Position numbers and translations under genes: made by a program. The notes beneath the pieces were generated by a model. The model had not been told where the DNA came from, ran no database searches, and saw only the letters and a list, made by a program, of their open reading frames with translations. From contig NZ_CABFJY010000006.1 of the NCBI RefSeq assembly GCF_901687125.1, forward strand, positions 1-64,000: 64,000 nucleotides of DNA. The letters are read 5' to 3'. Below are positions 15,714-24,930 of the stretch, piece after piece. The first letter of the stretch is position 1. The number at the start of each line of letters is the position of its first letter. Source of the stretch: Actinobacillus vicugnae. Lineage in GTDB: Bacteria > Pseudomonadota > Gammaproteobacteria > Enterobacterales > Pasteurellaceae.

Positions 15714-15730
15714 TTCTAAATAAGTTAGAA
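15714..15730. promoter_or_regulatory. Palindromic operator between the hydrolase and lysR
   Basis: TTCTAAATAAGTTAGAA is a perfect 6-bp inverted repeat with a 5-base centre, placed 33 bases before the LysR start and about 100 bases before the hydrolase start. Such a site in a divergent LysR promoter is probably its binding site. Confidence 0.55.
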
Positions 15731-15762
15731 TAGCGGTTAAATTTCCTTCACTTTTTACGCCT

Positions 15763-16647
15763 ATGCTTCAACGAGAAAACTACAACGACCTATACGCTTT
15801 TTTATGTGTTGCACGAGTGCAGAACTTTACTAAAGCGGCAACTCAACTCGGTATTTCCCAATCCGCATTAAGCCGTACGATTAAACAATTGGAAGCCCGT
15901 TTAGGTGTGCAATTGTTTGCTCGTACTACGCGCCGACTATCGCTTACCCAAGCAGGCAATCAGCTTTTTCAGACCGCAGAGCAGACCTTCAGCAAGCTCG
16001 AGCACGAATTAGCAATGTTAGGGTATTATCGTGATACGCCTTCAGGTTTGGTACGCATTACCGCTTCACAATATGCGGTAGACAAAGTGTTATTACCCAA
16101 GCTCGCCAAATTTAAAACTCATTACCCCGATATTCAGTTAGAGCTCATTAGCGATACGGCTTTTTCCGATATTATTTTAGAACGGTTTGATGCAGGCGTG
16201 CGGTTTGGCAATTTAGTAGCGGAAGGTATGATTGCGGCAAAAATTAGCAATGATGAAGAAATGGCGGTGGTGGGTTCACCTGATTATTTTCGTCAATTTG
16301 GCTTCCCAAAAACGCCAGATGATTTAGCGTATCATCAATGTTTAAATTACCGTTATGCCAGCGGAGCAATGTATGACTGGGATTTTGTGGTAGATGGAAA
16401 AACGATACAAATCAAAACCCAAGGGCAATGGACATTTTCCAATGATTATTCGATTCGAGATGCTGCAAAATTGGGACTAGGCTTAGGGTATGTTTGCAAA
16501 GATTTAGTTCAGAAAGCTTTAGAAAAAGGCGAGTTAGTGCAGGTGTTAAAAGAATATAGCTATACCTTCACGGGCTTTCATCTGTACTACCCTCATCGCA
16601 ATGTTTCTCCTGCGCTGAAATGTGTGATTGATACGTTGAGGGAGTAA
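15763..16647 (+). CDS. LysR-family transcriptional regulator
   Basis: The 294 residues show a LysR winged helix-turn-helix at about 9-65 (FTKAATQLGISQSALSRTIK, LGVQLFARTTRRLSLTQAG) and a periplasmic-binding-like effector domain from about 90 (VRITASQYAVDKVLLPKLAKF, DAGVRFGNLVAEGMIAAKI). The sequence resembles the group of LysR regulators that sit beside oxidoreductase or hydrolase genes. It is divergent from the secreted hydrolase, which is the likely target. Length is typical. Confidence 0.92.
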   Translation: MLQRENYNDLYAFLCVARVQNFTKAATQLGISQSALSRTIKQLEARLGVQLFARTTRRLSLTQAGNQLFQTAEQTFSKLEHELAMLGYYRDTPSGLVRITASQYAVDKVLLPKLAKFKTHYPDIQLELISDTAFSDIILERFDAGVRFGNLVAEGMIAAKISNDEEMAVVGSPDYFRQFGFPKTPDDLAYHQCLNYRYASGAMYDWDFVVDGKTIQIKTQGQWTFSNDYSIRDAAKLGLGLGYVCKDLVQKALEKGELVQVLKEYSYTFTGFHLYYPHRNVSPALKCVIDTLRE

Positions 16648-16666
16648 CTTACGTTGGCTTCTCTAG

Positions 16667-16777
16667 TAGAGACGCCACGCTTAGCATCCTTGTAAAAATC
16701 ATTAGAAATTTAACCGCTTGTACCCAATCGCTATCGCAATCAAATCTCCCTACCCCGCTTTCCTAAAGAGCGGGGGA
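16667..16777. repeat. Dispersed repeat, copy 2
   Basis: The blocks TAGAGACGCCACGCTTAGC, CTTGTAAAAATCAT, AAATTTAACCGCTTG, CCCAATCGCTATC and AAATCTCCCTACCCC follow in the same order as at 14297-14400, with a 6-base extra CGCAAT-type insertion. Its end forms the hairpin CCCCGCT/AGCGGGG and may terminate the LysR transcript or that of the convergent antiporter gene. Confidence 0.8.
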
Positions 16778-16791
16778 TTTTGGGATAGCCT

Positions 16792-18597
16792 TTATTCTCG
16801 ATCTAAAATTTTCTGGATTTCAGCCATGATTTCTTGGTCTTGTTCGAGGGCGATGCGATACATTTCTTCGTTTTTGAATTTTTCAATTTTTGGATCATAC
16901 ACTTCCGACATTAACTTCACGCTGTGGCGGTCTTTGCCGAAGTACATATTACCGATTTCATGCACTTTATCCGCATCAATACCTAGTTCTCGTAGCGCTT
17001 GTTTACCTGCACGCAATGCACCATCGAAAGTTTCACGCACTTCAATATCTGCACCTGATTGCACCAATTCATAAACGTGATAGCGGTCGTAAGCACGTGC
17101 GATAATTTTGATATGTGGATTTACACTACGTGCATATTTGACAATCTCTAACGCTTGTTTTGGATTATCAATTGCCACAATCAACATTTGTGCAGTCGCA
17201 ATGCCCGCCGCTTTGAGTAAATCAGGGTGAGCACCGTTACCATAGTAACTTTTCACACCACGTTTTTTCATCCCCGCAATCAGTTTTGAATCTAATTCAA
17301 TAATAGTTGGGTGAAAGCCTGTCATTTGTAATAAGTGATTTACAATTTGTCCGAAGCGCCCTAAACCAACCAAAATAATTGGATTTTGTTCTTCGATATG
17401 ATCATCAGGTTGTTCGTCCACCATTTTTTTCAAACGTGGTGCAATAAATTTTTGGCTCAACACAATCATTAATGGCGTAAACACCATAGATAGCACCACA
17501 ATTGCAGTCATATTGGCATGTACCGTGTCATCGATCACCTTTTGAGCGTGTGCCGATGCAAATAATACAAAGGCAAATTCGCCCCCTTGCGCCATGACAA
17601 TGGCGCGGTCGTGAGCATCCGCATTATTACTACCTGATAAACGTGCTACCACAAAAATTACCAAGCCTTTTAATAACATCATTAACACCACACCAGATAA
17701 AATCAGCCCAAGGTTATCCCATACTACATTAAGATCGAGTGACATTCCCACGGCGAGGAAGAACAAGCCAAGCAGTAAGCCTTTAAATGGGTCGATATCC
17801 ACTTCTAATTGGTGGCGGAAACTTGAGGTTGAAAGCAACACGCCCGCTGCAAATGCGCCCATTGCGGCAGAAAGCCCACTCACTTCCATTAATAATGCAG
17901 AACCTAGTACCACAAACAGCGCAACCGCCGTCATCATTTCTCGAATTTTGGTGCGAGCTAACATTTTGAAGAATGGATTTAACACCTTAGTGCCAATCAC
18001 CAATAAGAACGCAATGGCTAACAATGCAATGCCGATTTTCTGCCAAATTGGCGTACTGGCTTCCGCACTATGTAACGGCGAAAGGAATGCAACCACAGCG
18101 AGTAATGGCACGATCAACATATCTTCAAACAGCAAAATAGAGACCATTTTACGCCCACGGTTTGAGGTCATTTCGCCTCGCTCGCTTAATACCTGCATTA
18201 CAATTGCTGTAGAAGTGAGCACAAAGCCTGAAGCGCTTACAAATGCTACTTGCCATGCATAACCAAATGCCATAACTAAGCCAGTAAGCGCAATAGCAGC
18301 TCCGACAACTTGAAAGCTACCCAGCCCGAAAATATATTTACGCAACCCCCATAAATGTGAAGGTTGCATTTCGAGTCCCACTAAAAACAGAAACATCACT
18401 ACGCCTAATTCGGCGACGTGTAAAATCGTTTGTGGATCGGTAAATAGCCCAAAGCCGAATGGGCCAATCGCCAAACCGCCTGCTAAATATCCTAATACCG
18501 AGCCCAAACCAATTCGTTTAAAAATAGGCACTGCAATAATCGCAGCTCCTAATAAAGCAACAACACTGGTCAATTGACTTGCGCTTTCTGCAGCCAT
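16792..18597 (-). CDS. CPA2-family K+/H+ antiporter with RCK domain (KefB/KefC-like)
   Basis: The preferred start at 18597 (601 residues) has GGAGGG five bases upstream and begins MAAESASQLTSVVALLG; an upstream in-frame Met has none. About 12 transmembrane segments include the CPA2 motifs LEMQPSHLWGLRKYIFGLG and VDIDPFKGLLLGLFFLAVGM. A Rossmann RCK_N domain starts near residue 405 with VGLGRFGQ. KefB and KefC protect against electrophiles by K+ efflux and are gated by glutathione conjugates. No kefF/kefG quinone-reductase partner is adjacent, so the exact subtype is left open. Confidence 0.9.
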   Translation of the reverse strand: MAAESASQLTSVVALLGAAIIAVPIFKRIGLGSVLGYLAGGLAIGPFGFGLFTDPQTILHVAELGVVMFLFLVGLEMQPSHLWGLRKYIFGLGSFQVVGAAIALTGLVMAFGYAWQVAFVSASGFVLTSTAIVMQVLSERGEMTSNRGRKMVSILLFEDMLIVPLLAVVAFLSPLHSAEASTPIWQKIGIALLAIAFLLVIGTKVLNPFFKMLARTKIREMMTAVALFVVLGSALLMEVSGLSAAMGAFAAGVLLSTSSFRHQLEVDIDPFKGLLLGLFFLAVGMSLDLNVVWDNLGLILSGVVLMMLLKGLVIFVVARLSGSNNADAHDRAIVMAQGGEFAFVLFASAHAQKVIDDTVHANMTAIVVLSMVFTPLMIVLSQKFIAPRLKKMVDEQPDDHIEEQNPIILVGLGRFGQIVNHLLQMTGFHPTIIELDSKLIAGMKKRGVKSYYGNGAHPDLLKAAGIATAQMLIVAIDNPKQALEIVKYARSVNPHIKIIARAYDRYHVYELVQSGADIEVRETFDGALRAGKQALRELGIDADKVHEIGNMYFGKDRHSVKLMSEVYDPKIEKFKNEEMYRIALEQDQEIMAEIQKILDRE

Positions 18598-18996
18598 TTT
18601 TCCCTCCAATGAATCATTTAAAATACCTATCAATATAGCATAAACTATATAAATATCTTTTAAGAATTGAAAAGTTAGAAAAATGTCCAAGCGGTCAAAT
18701 TCTTCCTATAATTTGCAAATTTTGGGGGGAATTTAACCGCTTATATCCCCCTACATCATGGGGTGACTCACCTGATATTTTTTACCAAAAAAACTTATCT
18801 AATTAGTTAAAAATATCGCCAGTTTGTTATGGGTGATATTTTATGCTAGTATTGCTAATAGTTTATTCAATCAGAGCGTTCCTGCTCGTCAAAATAAGGT
18901 TTCTTACCTTTTCATTCGTCCGCTTCGGGCGTTCAAATTTAATCGTGAGATTACACATTTAATTAAATTATCTTCATGTCAATCAAAGGAGTCAGT
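18598..18996. other. 399-base spacer between the antiporter and betT
   Basis: It contains an inverted USS pair at 18689-18742 (AAGCGGTCAAATT and AATTTAACCGCTT) and then the betT leader. An extended -10-like sequence TATGCTAGTAT near 18842 could be the betT promoter, about 150 bases before the start codon. In that leader, AAGGTTTCTTACCTT (18896-18910) and a GC-rich inverted repeat near 18919-18933 could fold. No gene was recognised. Confidence 0.5.
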
Positions 18997-21024
18997 ATGG
19001 GCTTAGCCACGTTTATTCGTGACAGATCTTCATTTAATCCGTTTGTGACAGGCATTACGTTATTATTAGTTATTCTACTTGTCACGTCGATTTTAATTTT
19101 CCCGAATGGGACACAGGCGATTTTAAATGCCACTAAAGCGGCGATTTTTGCTAATTTCAGTTGGTTTTATATTTTAATGTGCTCGATTTTCTTATTTTTC
19201 TTGCTGATTTTATCGGTGAGTAGTTTAGGTAATATCAAACTCGGCACAAATGAAGAAGAACCTGAATTTAGTTTTATCTCTTGGATGGCAATGTTATTTG
19301 CCGCTGGAATGGGGGTTGGGCTAATGTTCTTTGGTGTTGCAGAGCCACTTTCGCATTATTTGTCCTCAATAACAGGCGGAACCAGTGAACAGCAAACCCA
19401 ACAAGCATTGTTGCACACGGTATTCCACTGGGGAATGCACGCTTGGGCAATTTATGGAGTGATTGCGCTAGCGCTCGCTTATTTCGGCTTTCGTTATAAA
19501 CTTCCTTTAGCACTACGTTCATGTTTCTATCCGCTGTTAAAAGATCGTATTAACGGCAAGATTGGCGATTTTATTGATATTATGGCGCTGATCGCAACAT
19601 TATTCGGTATTATCACCACATTAGGATTTGGCTCCGCACAGTTGGGCGCTGGCTTAGTAGAAATGGGCTGGCTTAGCGAAAATAGCTTTGGACTACAAAT
19701 TACGGTAATCGTCGTGGTGATGACGCTTTCGATTATCTCTGCTATTTCTGGCGTAGGTAAAGGAGTAAAAATTTTAAGTGAAACCAATTTATTGTTGGCG
19801 ATTTGCTTATTGATTTTTGTGCTGTCAAGTGGTCCAACACTCCACTTGTTAGCCGCATTTAGCGACAATATCGGTACATATCTCACCAATTTAGTACAAC
19901 TTAGCTTTAAAACCTATGCTTACGAGCAACAAAATATTGAATGGTTTAACGGCTGGACGATTTTATATTGGGCATGGTGGTGTTCTTGGGCGCCATTTGT
20001 GGGATTATTTATCGCACGTATTTCTCGTGGGCGTACCATTCGCGAATTTGTTTTTGGGGTGTTAGCCTTGCCAAGCTTATTCGGTGTACTGTGGTTTACT
20101 GTGTTTGGAAATAGCGCAATTTGGTTTGATTTACATGAAGCACAAGGCGCTTTAGCGCAATTTGTGACAACGCCTGAGACCTTGCTATTTAAATTTTTAG
20201 GCTATTTACCGCTTTCTGCTATAACAGGAGTAGTGGCATTGTTAAGTATTTCGCTGTTCTTTATTACCTCTGCTGACTCGGGTATTTATGTACTCAACAA
20301 TATTGCTTCTCGTGATAAAAGTTTAACTTCACCTCGTTGGCAGGCAGTAATGTGGGGAGTGTTAATGTCGGCGGTAGCAATTGCGCTTCTTGGTGCGGGT
20401 GGTTTGGCCAATCTGCAAACCATGACGCTGATTACCGCATTACCCTTCTCGATTTTAATGGCGGTAATGTGTGTAAGTTTATGGATGGGGCTTGGTGCAG
20501 ATAAAAAATATTTTGCGGCTAAACTTACCCCAACTTCGGTGCTATGGACAGGAGATAAATGGCGAGACTATCTCAGCCAAATGCTGAATCAAACTGAAGA
20601 AAAAGATGTAAATAAATTCCTGAAAAAGACCGCTCTTCCCGCTATGCGTGAGCTTCGCCGTGAATTGATTGCAGAATACGGTTTGAGCGTTGATGTAAAT
20701 TGCTACTTTGAACAAGCCGAGCCAGCAGTGGAACTGGTGATTCATAAAGAATCAATGCGAGATTTTATGTATGGCATTAAATCGGTTGGGCGAGAAGTTT
20801 CGGAGCAGTTAATCAATGATGAACATTTGCCGCATATTCAAAATAGCGTTACGTATGAACCTATCGCTTATTTCTTTGACGGACGGGTAGGCTATGACGT
20901 GCAATATATGCAAGGCGAAGAGCTGATTGCGGATATTCTGAAGCACTACGAGCGTTATTTATCACTGCTAGATTCGGTTGGACAAGCGCTAATGGCGCAC
21001 GAACAAACCGAATTAGCGGAATAA
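18997..21024 (+). CDS. betT: BCCT-family choline/betaine transporter, BetT type
   Basis: The start at 18997 has AGGAG five bases upstream; a Met 7 codons earlier does not. The 675-residue protein has 12 transmembrane helices with the BCCT signatures FISWMAMLFAAGMGVGLMFF and WAWWCSWAPFVGLFIARIS. A cytoplasmic tail of about 160 residues (LPAMRELRRELIAEYGLSVD) is characteristic of BetT rather than BetP or CaiT. BetT imports choline with protons. No betA or betB dehydrogenase is nearby, so choline may feed phosphocholine decoration or osmoprotection elsewhere. The long leader could carry osmotic control. Confidence 0.9.
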   Translation: MGLATFIRDRSSFNPFVTGITLLLVILLVTSILIFPNGTQAILNATKAAIFANFSWFYILMCSIFLFFLLILSVSSLGNIKLGTNEEEPEFSFISWMAMLFAAGMGVGLMFFGVAEPLSHYLSSITGGTSEQQTQQALLHTVFHWGMHAWAIYGVIALALAYFGFRYKLPLALRSCFYPLLKDRINGKIGDFIDIMALIATLFGIITTLGFGSAQLGAGLVEMGWLSENSFGLQITVIVVVMTLSIISAISGVGKGVKILSETNLLLAICLLIFVLSSGPTLHLLAAFSDNIGTYLTNLVQLSFKTYAYEQQNIEWFNGWTILYWAWWCSWAPFVGLFIARISRGRTIREFVFGVLALPSLFGVLWFTVFGNSAIWFDLHEAQGALAQFVTTPETLLFKFLGYLPLSAITGVVALLSISLFFITSADSGIYVLNNIASRDKSLTSPRWQAVMWGVLMSAVAIALLGAGGLANLQTMTLITALPFSILMAVMCVSLWMGLGADKKYFAAKLTPTSVLWTGDKWRDYLSQMLNQTEEKDVNKFLKKTALPAMRELRRELIAEYGLSVDVNCYFEQAEPAVELVIHKESMRDFMYGIKSVGREVSEQLINDEHLPHIQNSVTYEPIAYFFDGRVGYDVQYMQGEELIADILKHYERYLSLLDSVGQALMAHEQTELAE

Positions 21025-21040
21025 GCGGTCGAATTTCAGT

Positions 21041-21081
21041 AAAAAAACACGGGCTACTCAGAAATATTTGAATAGCCCGTG
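21041..21081 (-). terminator. Terminator of thrC
   Basis: CACGGGCTA pairs with TAGCCCGTG, extended by TC/GA, and on the minus strand runs into seven T residues, 23 bases after the thrC stop. It also faces the end of betT and may stop both. Confidence 0.88.
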
Positions 21082-21103
21082 ATTGATTTATTGTTATGTT
21101 GGA

Positions 21104-22384
21104 TTAATTCCCTGCTAACAAATATTCACGTAATTTCGCGAAATCTGCTGGCATCGTGTCGGATAATAATTCCATTTTGTTATGTTTATCCAATGCTTCT
21201 GGCAGTGGTAATTCAATATTTAAAATGCGTTCTACGCTTTCTTTGAATTTCGCTGGGTGTGCAGTGCAGAGGAAAATCCCCGTCTCACCTGCTTGAAGCT
21301 GATCTTTTAACACTTGGTAAGCAATTGCTCCATGTGGTTCGCATAAGTAACCTTCCGCATATTGTGCTTTTAATGCCGCCTCGGTTTCCTCATCATTTAA
21401 GGCATCTGAGCCTAAATCTGTTAAATTCCAGCCATTACGTTTAAAGAGTTCTTCAACACGAGGCCAATTGTTCGGGCGACTTACGTCCATTGCATTTGAA
21501 AGGGTTGCAACCGTAGCATTTGGTTCCCATTTGCCTGATTTGAGGTAACGAGGTACCGTGTCATTCGCATTGGTTGAAGCGATAAAACGTTTGATTGGTA
21601 AACCTAAAGTTTTTGCGATTAAACCTGCGGTTAAGTTACCGAAGTTGCCACTAGGTACTGAAACCACGACATATGAACGTTTTTCTTTTGGTAATTGCGC
21701 TACCGCTTCAAAGTAATAGCACACTTGTGCCAATAAACGGCTGATATTAATTGAATTTGCTGAGTTTAAACCGATTGCCTGGCGTAATTCAGCATCATCA
21801 AACGCTTGTTTTACTAACGCTTGGCAAGCGTCAAAGTCTGATTCGATTGCAACAGTGCGAATATTACCGCCGAGCGTGCAGAATAATTTTTCTTGTAATG
21901 GGCTAATTTTGCCTTTTGGATAAAGGATCACCACGTTGATATTTTCTAAACCGTAGAATGCGTGTGCAACTGCCGCACCTGTGTCGCCAGACGTTGCGGT
22001 TAGAATAGTAATTTTGCCATCACCACGCACACTTGCTAGCGCTTGCGCCATAAAACGACCACCAAAATCTTTAAACGCTAAAGTCGGACCATGGAATAAC
22101 TCAAGTGCATAAATATCGTCGTTTACTTTTGCGAGAGGTGCAGAGAAAGTGAACGCATTTTTTACCATGTTGTTCACGGTTTCTTGTGGAAGTTCATCGC
22201 CAATCAAAGCGGCGAGAATTTTTTGGCTACGCTCTACTAAAGGTAAGTTTAATAACGCGTCGATGTCGTCAAATTTTGGTAACACCTCAGGGAAAAATAA
22301 GCCCTGATCTTTACCTAAACCTTGGCGTACGCCTTGGGAAAAACTCACTTGCTCTTCGGGGTGTTTGATGTTGTATAAGTTCAT
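21104..22384 (-). CDS. thrC: Threonine synthase
   Basis: ThrC converts O-phospho-L-homoserine to L-threonine using pyridoxal phosphate. The 426 residues begin MNLYNIKHPEEQVSFSQGV. The PLP lysine is Lys105 in HGPTLAFKDFGGRF, and the cofactor pocket motifs are TATSGDTGAAVAHAF and VPSGNFGN. Length and sequence match the enteric/Haemophilus enzyme. AAAGGA precedes the start. The usual operon partners thrA and thrB are not directly upstream; the preceding 350 bases are non-coding and carry a palindromic repeat, so in this genome thrC is separated, or the operon has been broken. Confidence 0.97.
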   Translation of the reverse strand: MNLYNIKHPEEQVSFSQGVRQGLGKDQGLFFPEVLPKFDDIDALLNLPLVERSQKILAALIGDELPQETVNNMVKNAFTFSAPLAKVNDDIYALELFHGPTLAFKDFGGRFMAQALASVRGDGKITILTATSGDTGAAVAHAFYGLENINVVILYPKGKISPLQEKLFCTLGGNIRTVAIESDFDACQALVKQAFDDAELRQAIGLNSANSINISRLLAQVCYYFEAVAQLPKEKRSYVVVSVPSGNFGNLTAGLIAKTLGLPIKRFIASTNANDTVPRYLKSGKWEPNATVATLSNAMDVSRPNNWPRVEELFKRNGWNLTDLGSDALNDEETEAALKAQYAEGYLCEPHGAIAYQVLKDQLQAGETGIFLCTAHPAKFKESVERILNIELPLPEALDKHNKMELLSDTMPADFAKLREYLLAGN

Positions 22385-22734
22385 TCGGATAAGTCCTTTA
22401 TATTAAAGTGATTTGTCTGATTCTAGTCATTATCCTTCGTTAGTCAATGCAAAAGGTATAAATAAGCGGTTTTATTTTACTGAATAATGCCTAGCACTCA
22501 CCGCGCTAGGTTACGAATAGTGTAGCTCCGCTGGAGTTGGCAATAAAGGCAGCAAAGCTACGCAACAGTCACACTGTGCCTCGTAACCACGCACGGCTCG
22601 TGTGTGGAGGGTAAAGGAGATGGGCAATATCGGAGTTATCAAGGTTATTTATAATCCGTTTTAACTATTTCTCAAGCGGTCAAATTTGCTTTAAAATTTG
22701 CAAACTTTTGTAGAAATTTGACTGCTTATAGCCT
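22385..22734. other. 350-base spacer between thrC and yccS
   Basis: It holds the large palindromic repeat (22501-22597) and an inverted USS pair (22673-22727, CAAGCGGTCAAATTT and AAATTTGACTGCTT) that ends 7 bases before the yccS start. No gene was seen. Confidence 0.65.
22501..22597. repeat. Palindromic repeat element of about 97 bases
   Basis: The left arm CCGCGCTAGGTTACGA and following TAGTGTAGCT pair imperfectly with the right arm, which on the other strand reads CCGTGCGTGGTTACGAGG and then CACAGTGT. An inner hairpin AGCTCC/GGAGTT sits in the middle. Part of one arm recurs at 13257-13275. The layout resembles a small non-coding palindromic mobile repeat. Only one full copy is in the window. 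Confidence 0.6.
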
Positions 22735-24930
22735 ATGAAAAGCCTATTCAAAAAGATTCAAACTCACTGGTTATCCGAAAATATCATTAAAACCCTGCCC
22801 ATTTTTATTGCGATCAATCTAGTCTCCGTGGTGGTGTGGCAATTACAATTGTCACATCTAGCTATGCCATTGGTATTGGGGGTGATTGCAGGTGGTTTAG
22901 TTGATTTAGATAGCAGTTTGGCAGGCAGAATCAAAAATTTGGCACTAAGTCTGGTGGCTTTTACGCTTTCAGCACTCAGTGCGCAATGGTCGTTAAGCAT
23001 GGGTTGGTTATTTTTACCACTGGCGATGCTAAGCACCTTTACACTAGTCATGTTAGGGGCGATTGGGCAACGTTATAGCACAATTGCATTCGGCACATTG
23101 ATTGTGGCAATTTATACTTGTCTCACCTACAGCGCTAGCGATAGTTGGTATGGCAATCCACTGATGATTTTAGCGGGAGCATTGTTGTACGGTGTGGTGA
23201 GCATTGTGGTGCATTTGTGCTTTCCAAACCGCTTAGTGCAAGAAAATTTAGCGAAGGCATACGATGCGCTCGCCGCCTATCTACAAGCTAAATCCGCTTA
23301 TTTTGATCCCGATGATGATGACCTGCCTATAAAACAATTAGCGTTGGCAAAAGCCAATCAGCAAGTGATGCTCGCCTTTGACCAAACACGAGTTTCTCTC
23401 TTTTATCGTCTACAAGGACAACATGGACATGTCAAAACATACCGCTTGTTACGTTATTACTTTACTGCGCAAGATATTTTAGAACGAGCGAGTTCCAGCC
23501 ATTATCAATATCACGAACTATTCCAGCAGTTAAACAATAGCGATTTAATGTTCCGCTTTCAGCGGGTCTTGGAGCTTCAAGCGATTGCTTGCCAGCAAAT
23601 TGCGGTGGCATTACGTCACGGCGAAAGCTATCAGCACAGCGTTCGGGGTGAAAAGGCGCTACAAGGGTTATTAAATTCGTTGAACTATCATCAAGCAAAA
23701 GGACTGGCAAGTGCGCATCGCTGGCTTTCTATCGCAGAAAACCTACGCAATATTGAAGGACAATTAAGCCAAATTGAACAACAAACTGCCGTAGACAATT
23801 TACGCAAAGATTTGCTGAAATCCGCCCGCTTGAGCGCCGAAAATGTATCAGGCTTACACAATATGTTTTCTGCTATTCGTAACCAATGCACCCTTTCCTC
23901 TCAGCTATTCCGACATGCGTTGCGATTAGCTTTAGTGGTGTTAGTTGGGAGTTTGAGCGTGTTTCTCTTCGATTTGGATAATAAAGGTTATTGGATTCTA
24001 CTCACGGCAATTTTTGTCTGTCAGCCCAATTATTCCGCAACTAAAAAGCGCCTTATTCAGCGAGTCATCGGCACGGTACTTGGCGTGTTTATTGGCTTCT
24101 GTTTCCAATATTTTTCACCCAGTTTAGAGGCGCAATTAGGCTTAATTACCATTACAGGTAGTTTGTATTACTTTTTTAGGGTAAGTAATTATGGCTCCTC
24201 AACCTTTTTTATTACACTACTCGTTTTTGTAAGCCTTGATGTCGCAGGTTTAGGCGCCCAGAATGCGTTATTGCCTCGTTTGTTTGATACATTAATTGGC
24301 ACTGCAATTGCGTGGCTGGCTGTGTCGTTTATTTATCCCGATTGGAAATATTTAAATCTGCACCAAAACTTGCAAAATACCCTGAAAGCAAGCGGTCAAT
24401 ATTTACGCCACATTTTGGCGCAATTGCAATTTGGTTATAACGACCAACTTGGCTATCGTGTTGCACGGCGTGATGTACATAATCATATTTCGGCATTAAG
24501 CTCCGTGATTTCCAATATGCATAGCGAGCCACAAAAATACCAAAAGGCGCTACATTTTGCGCCCACTTTATTGGGTGTGACTTATACGCTATTGAGCTAT
24601 ATTTCTGCGTTGGGCGCTTATCGTGTCGAAAGCAATGAAATTAATCATCATATTGATTTTTCAGCCGTTTTCTTCCGCCAAGGCAAACAAATGGTGAATT
24701 TATTAGAGGCAATTATTCACGCCCAAACCAGCAGCGAGGAGATTTCACAACAATTACTGGACATAGATCTGACATTGAACCAGTTTGAAATTATGCATCA
24801 AACAATGGAAGATCGTTTAGCATTAGTATTAACTCAGCAACTGCGTTTGATTGTGCAATTATTGCCACAGTTACAAACCTTGGTGAATAAAGAATACTTT
24901 TATTGCGATCAATTAAGCTCTAACACTTGA
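22735..24930 (+). CDS. yccS: YccS-family inner membrane protein (FUSC/aromatic-acid-exporter-like)
   Basis: The 731-residue protein has two blocks of about six transmembrane helices (roughly residues 20-165 and 395-535), each followed by a long helical cytoplasmic region. This is the FUSC/YccS layout. Signature segments include PLVLGVIAGGLVDLDSSLAG near 46 and YWILLTAIFVCQPNYSATKK near 418. E. coli YccS is of unknown function, and relatives export p-hydroxybenzoate. No strong ribosome-binding site precedes ATG. The last 22 bases overlap the convergent small secreted-protein gene. Confidence 0.9.
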   Translation: MKSLFKKIQTHWLSENIIKTLPIFIAINLVSVVVWQLQLSHLAMPLVLGVIAGGLVDLDSSLAGRIKNLALSLVAFTLSALSAQWSLSMGWLFLPLAMLSTFTLVMLGAIGQRYSTIAFGTLIVAIYTCLTYSASDSWYGNPLMILAGALLYGVVSIVVHLCFPNRLVQENLAKAYDALAAYLQAKSAYFDPDDDDLPIKQLALAKANQQVMLAFDQTRVSLFYRLQGQHGHVKTYRLLRYYFTAQDILERASSSHYQYHELFQQLNNSDLMFRFQRVLELQAIACQQIAVALRHGESYQHSVRGEKALQGLLNSLNYHQAKGLASAHRWLSIAENLRNIEGQLSQIEQQTAVDNLRKDLLKSARLSAENVSGLHNMFSAIRNQCTLSSQLFRHALRLALVVLVGSLSVFLFDLDNKGYWILLTAIFVCQPNYSATKKRLIQRVIGTVLGVFIGFCFQYFSPSLEAQLGLITITGSLYYFFRVSNYGSSTFFITLLVFVSLDVAGLGAQNALLPRLFDTLIGTAIAWLAVSFIYPDWKYLNLHQNLQNTLKASGQYLRHILAQLQFGYNDQLGYRVARRDVHNHISALSSVISNMHSEPQKYQKALHFAPTLLGVTYTLLSYISALGAYRVESNEINHHIDFSAVFFRQGKQMVNLLEAIIHAQTSSEEISQQLLDIDLTLNQFEIMHQTMEDRLALVLTQQLRLIVQLLPQLQTLVNKEYFYCDQLSSNT

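Noticed and set aside
18880-18960. Possible riboswitch in the betT leader
   Set aside because: Small hairpins are present but I cannot match them to any known aptamer consensus.
22385-22734. Possible thrB remnant upstream of thrC
   Set aside because: No frame in this gap resembles homoserine kinase; the region consists of a palindromic repeat and a USS pair.
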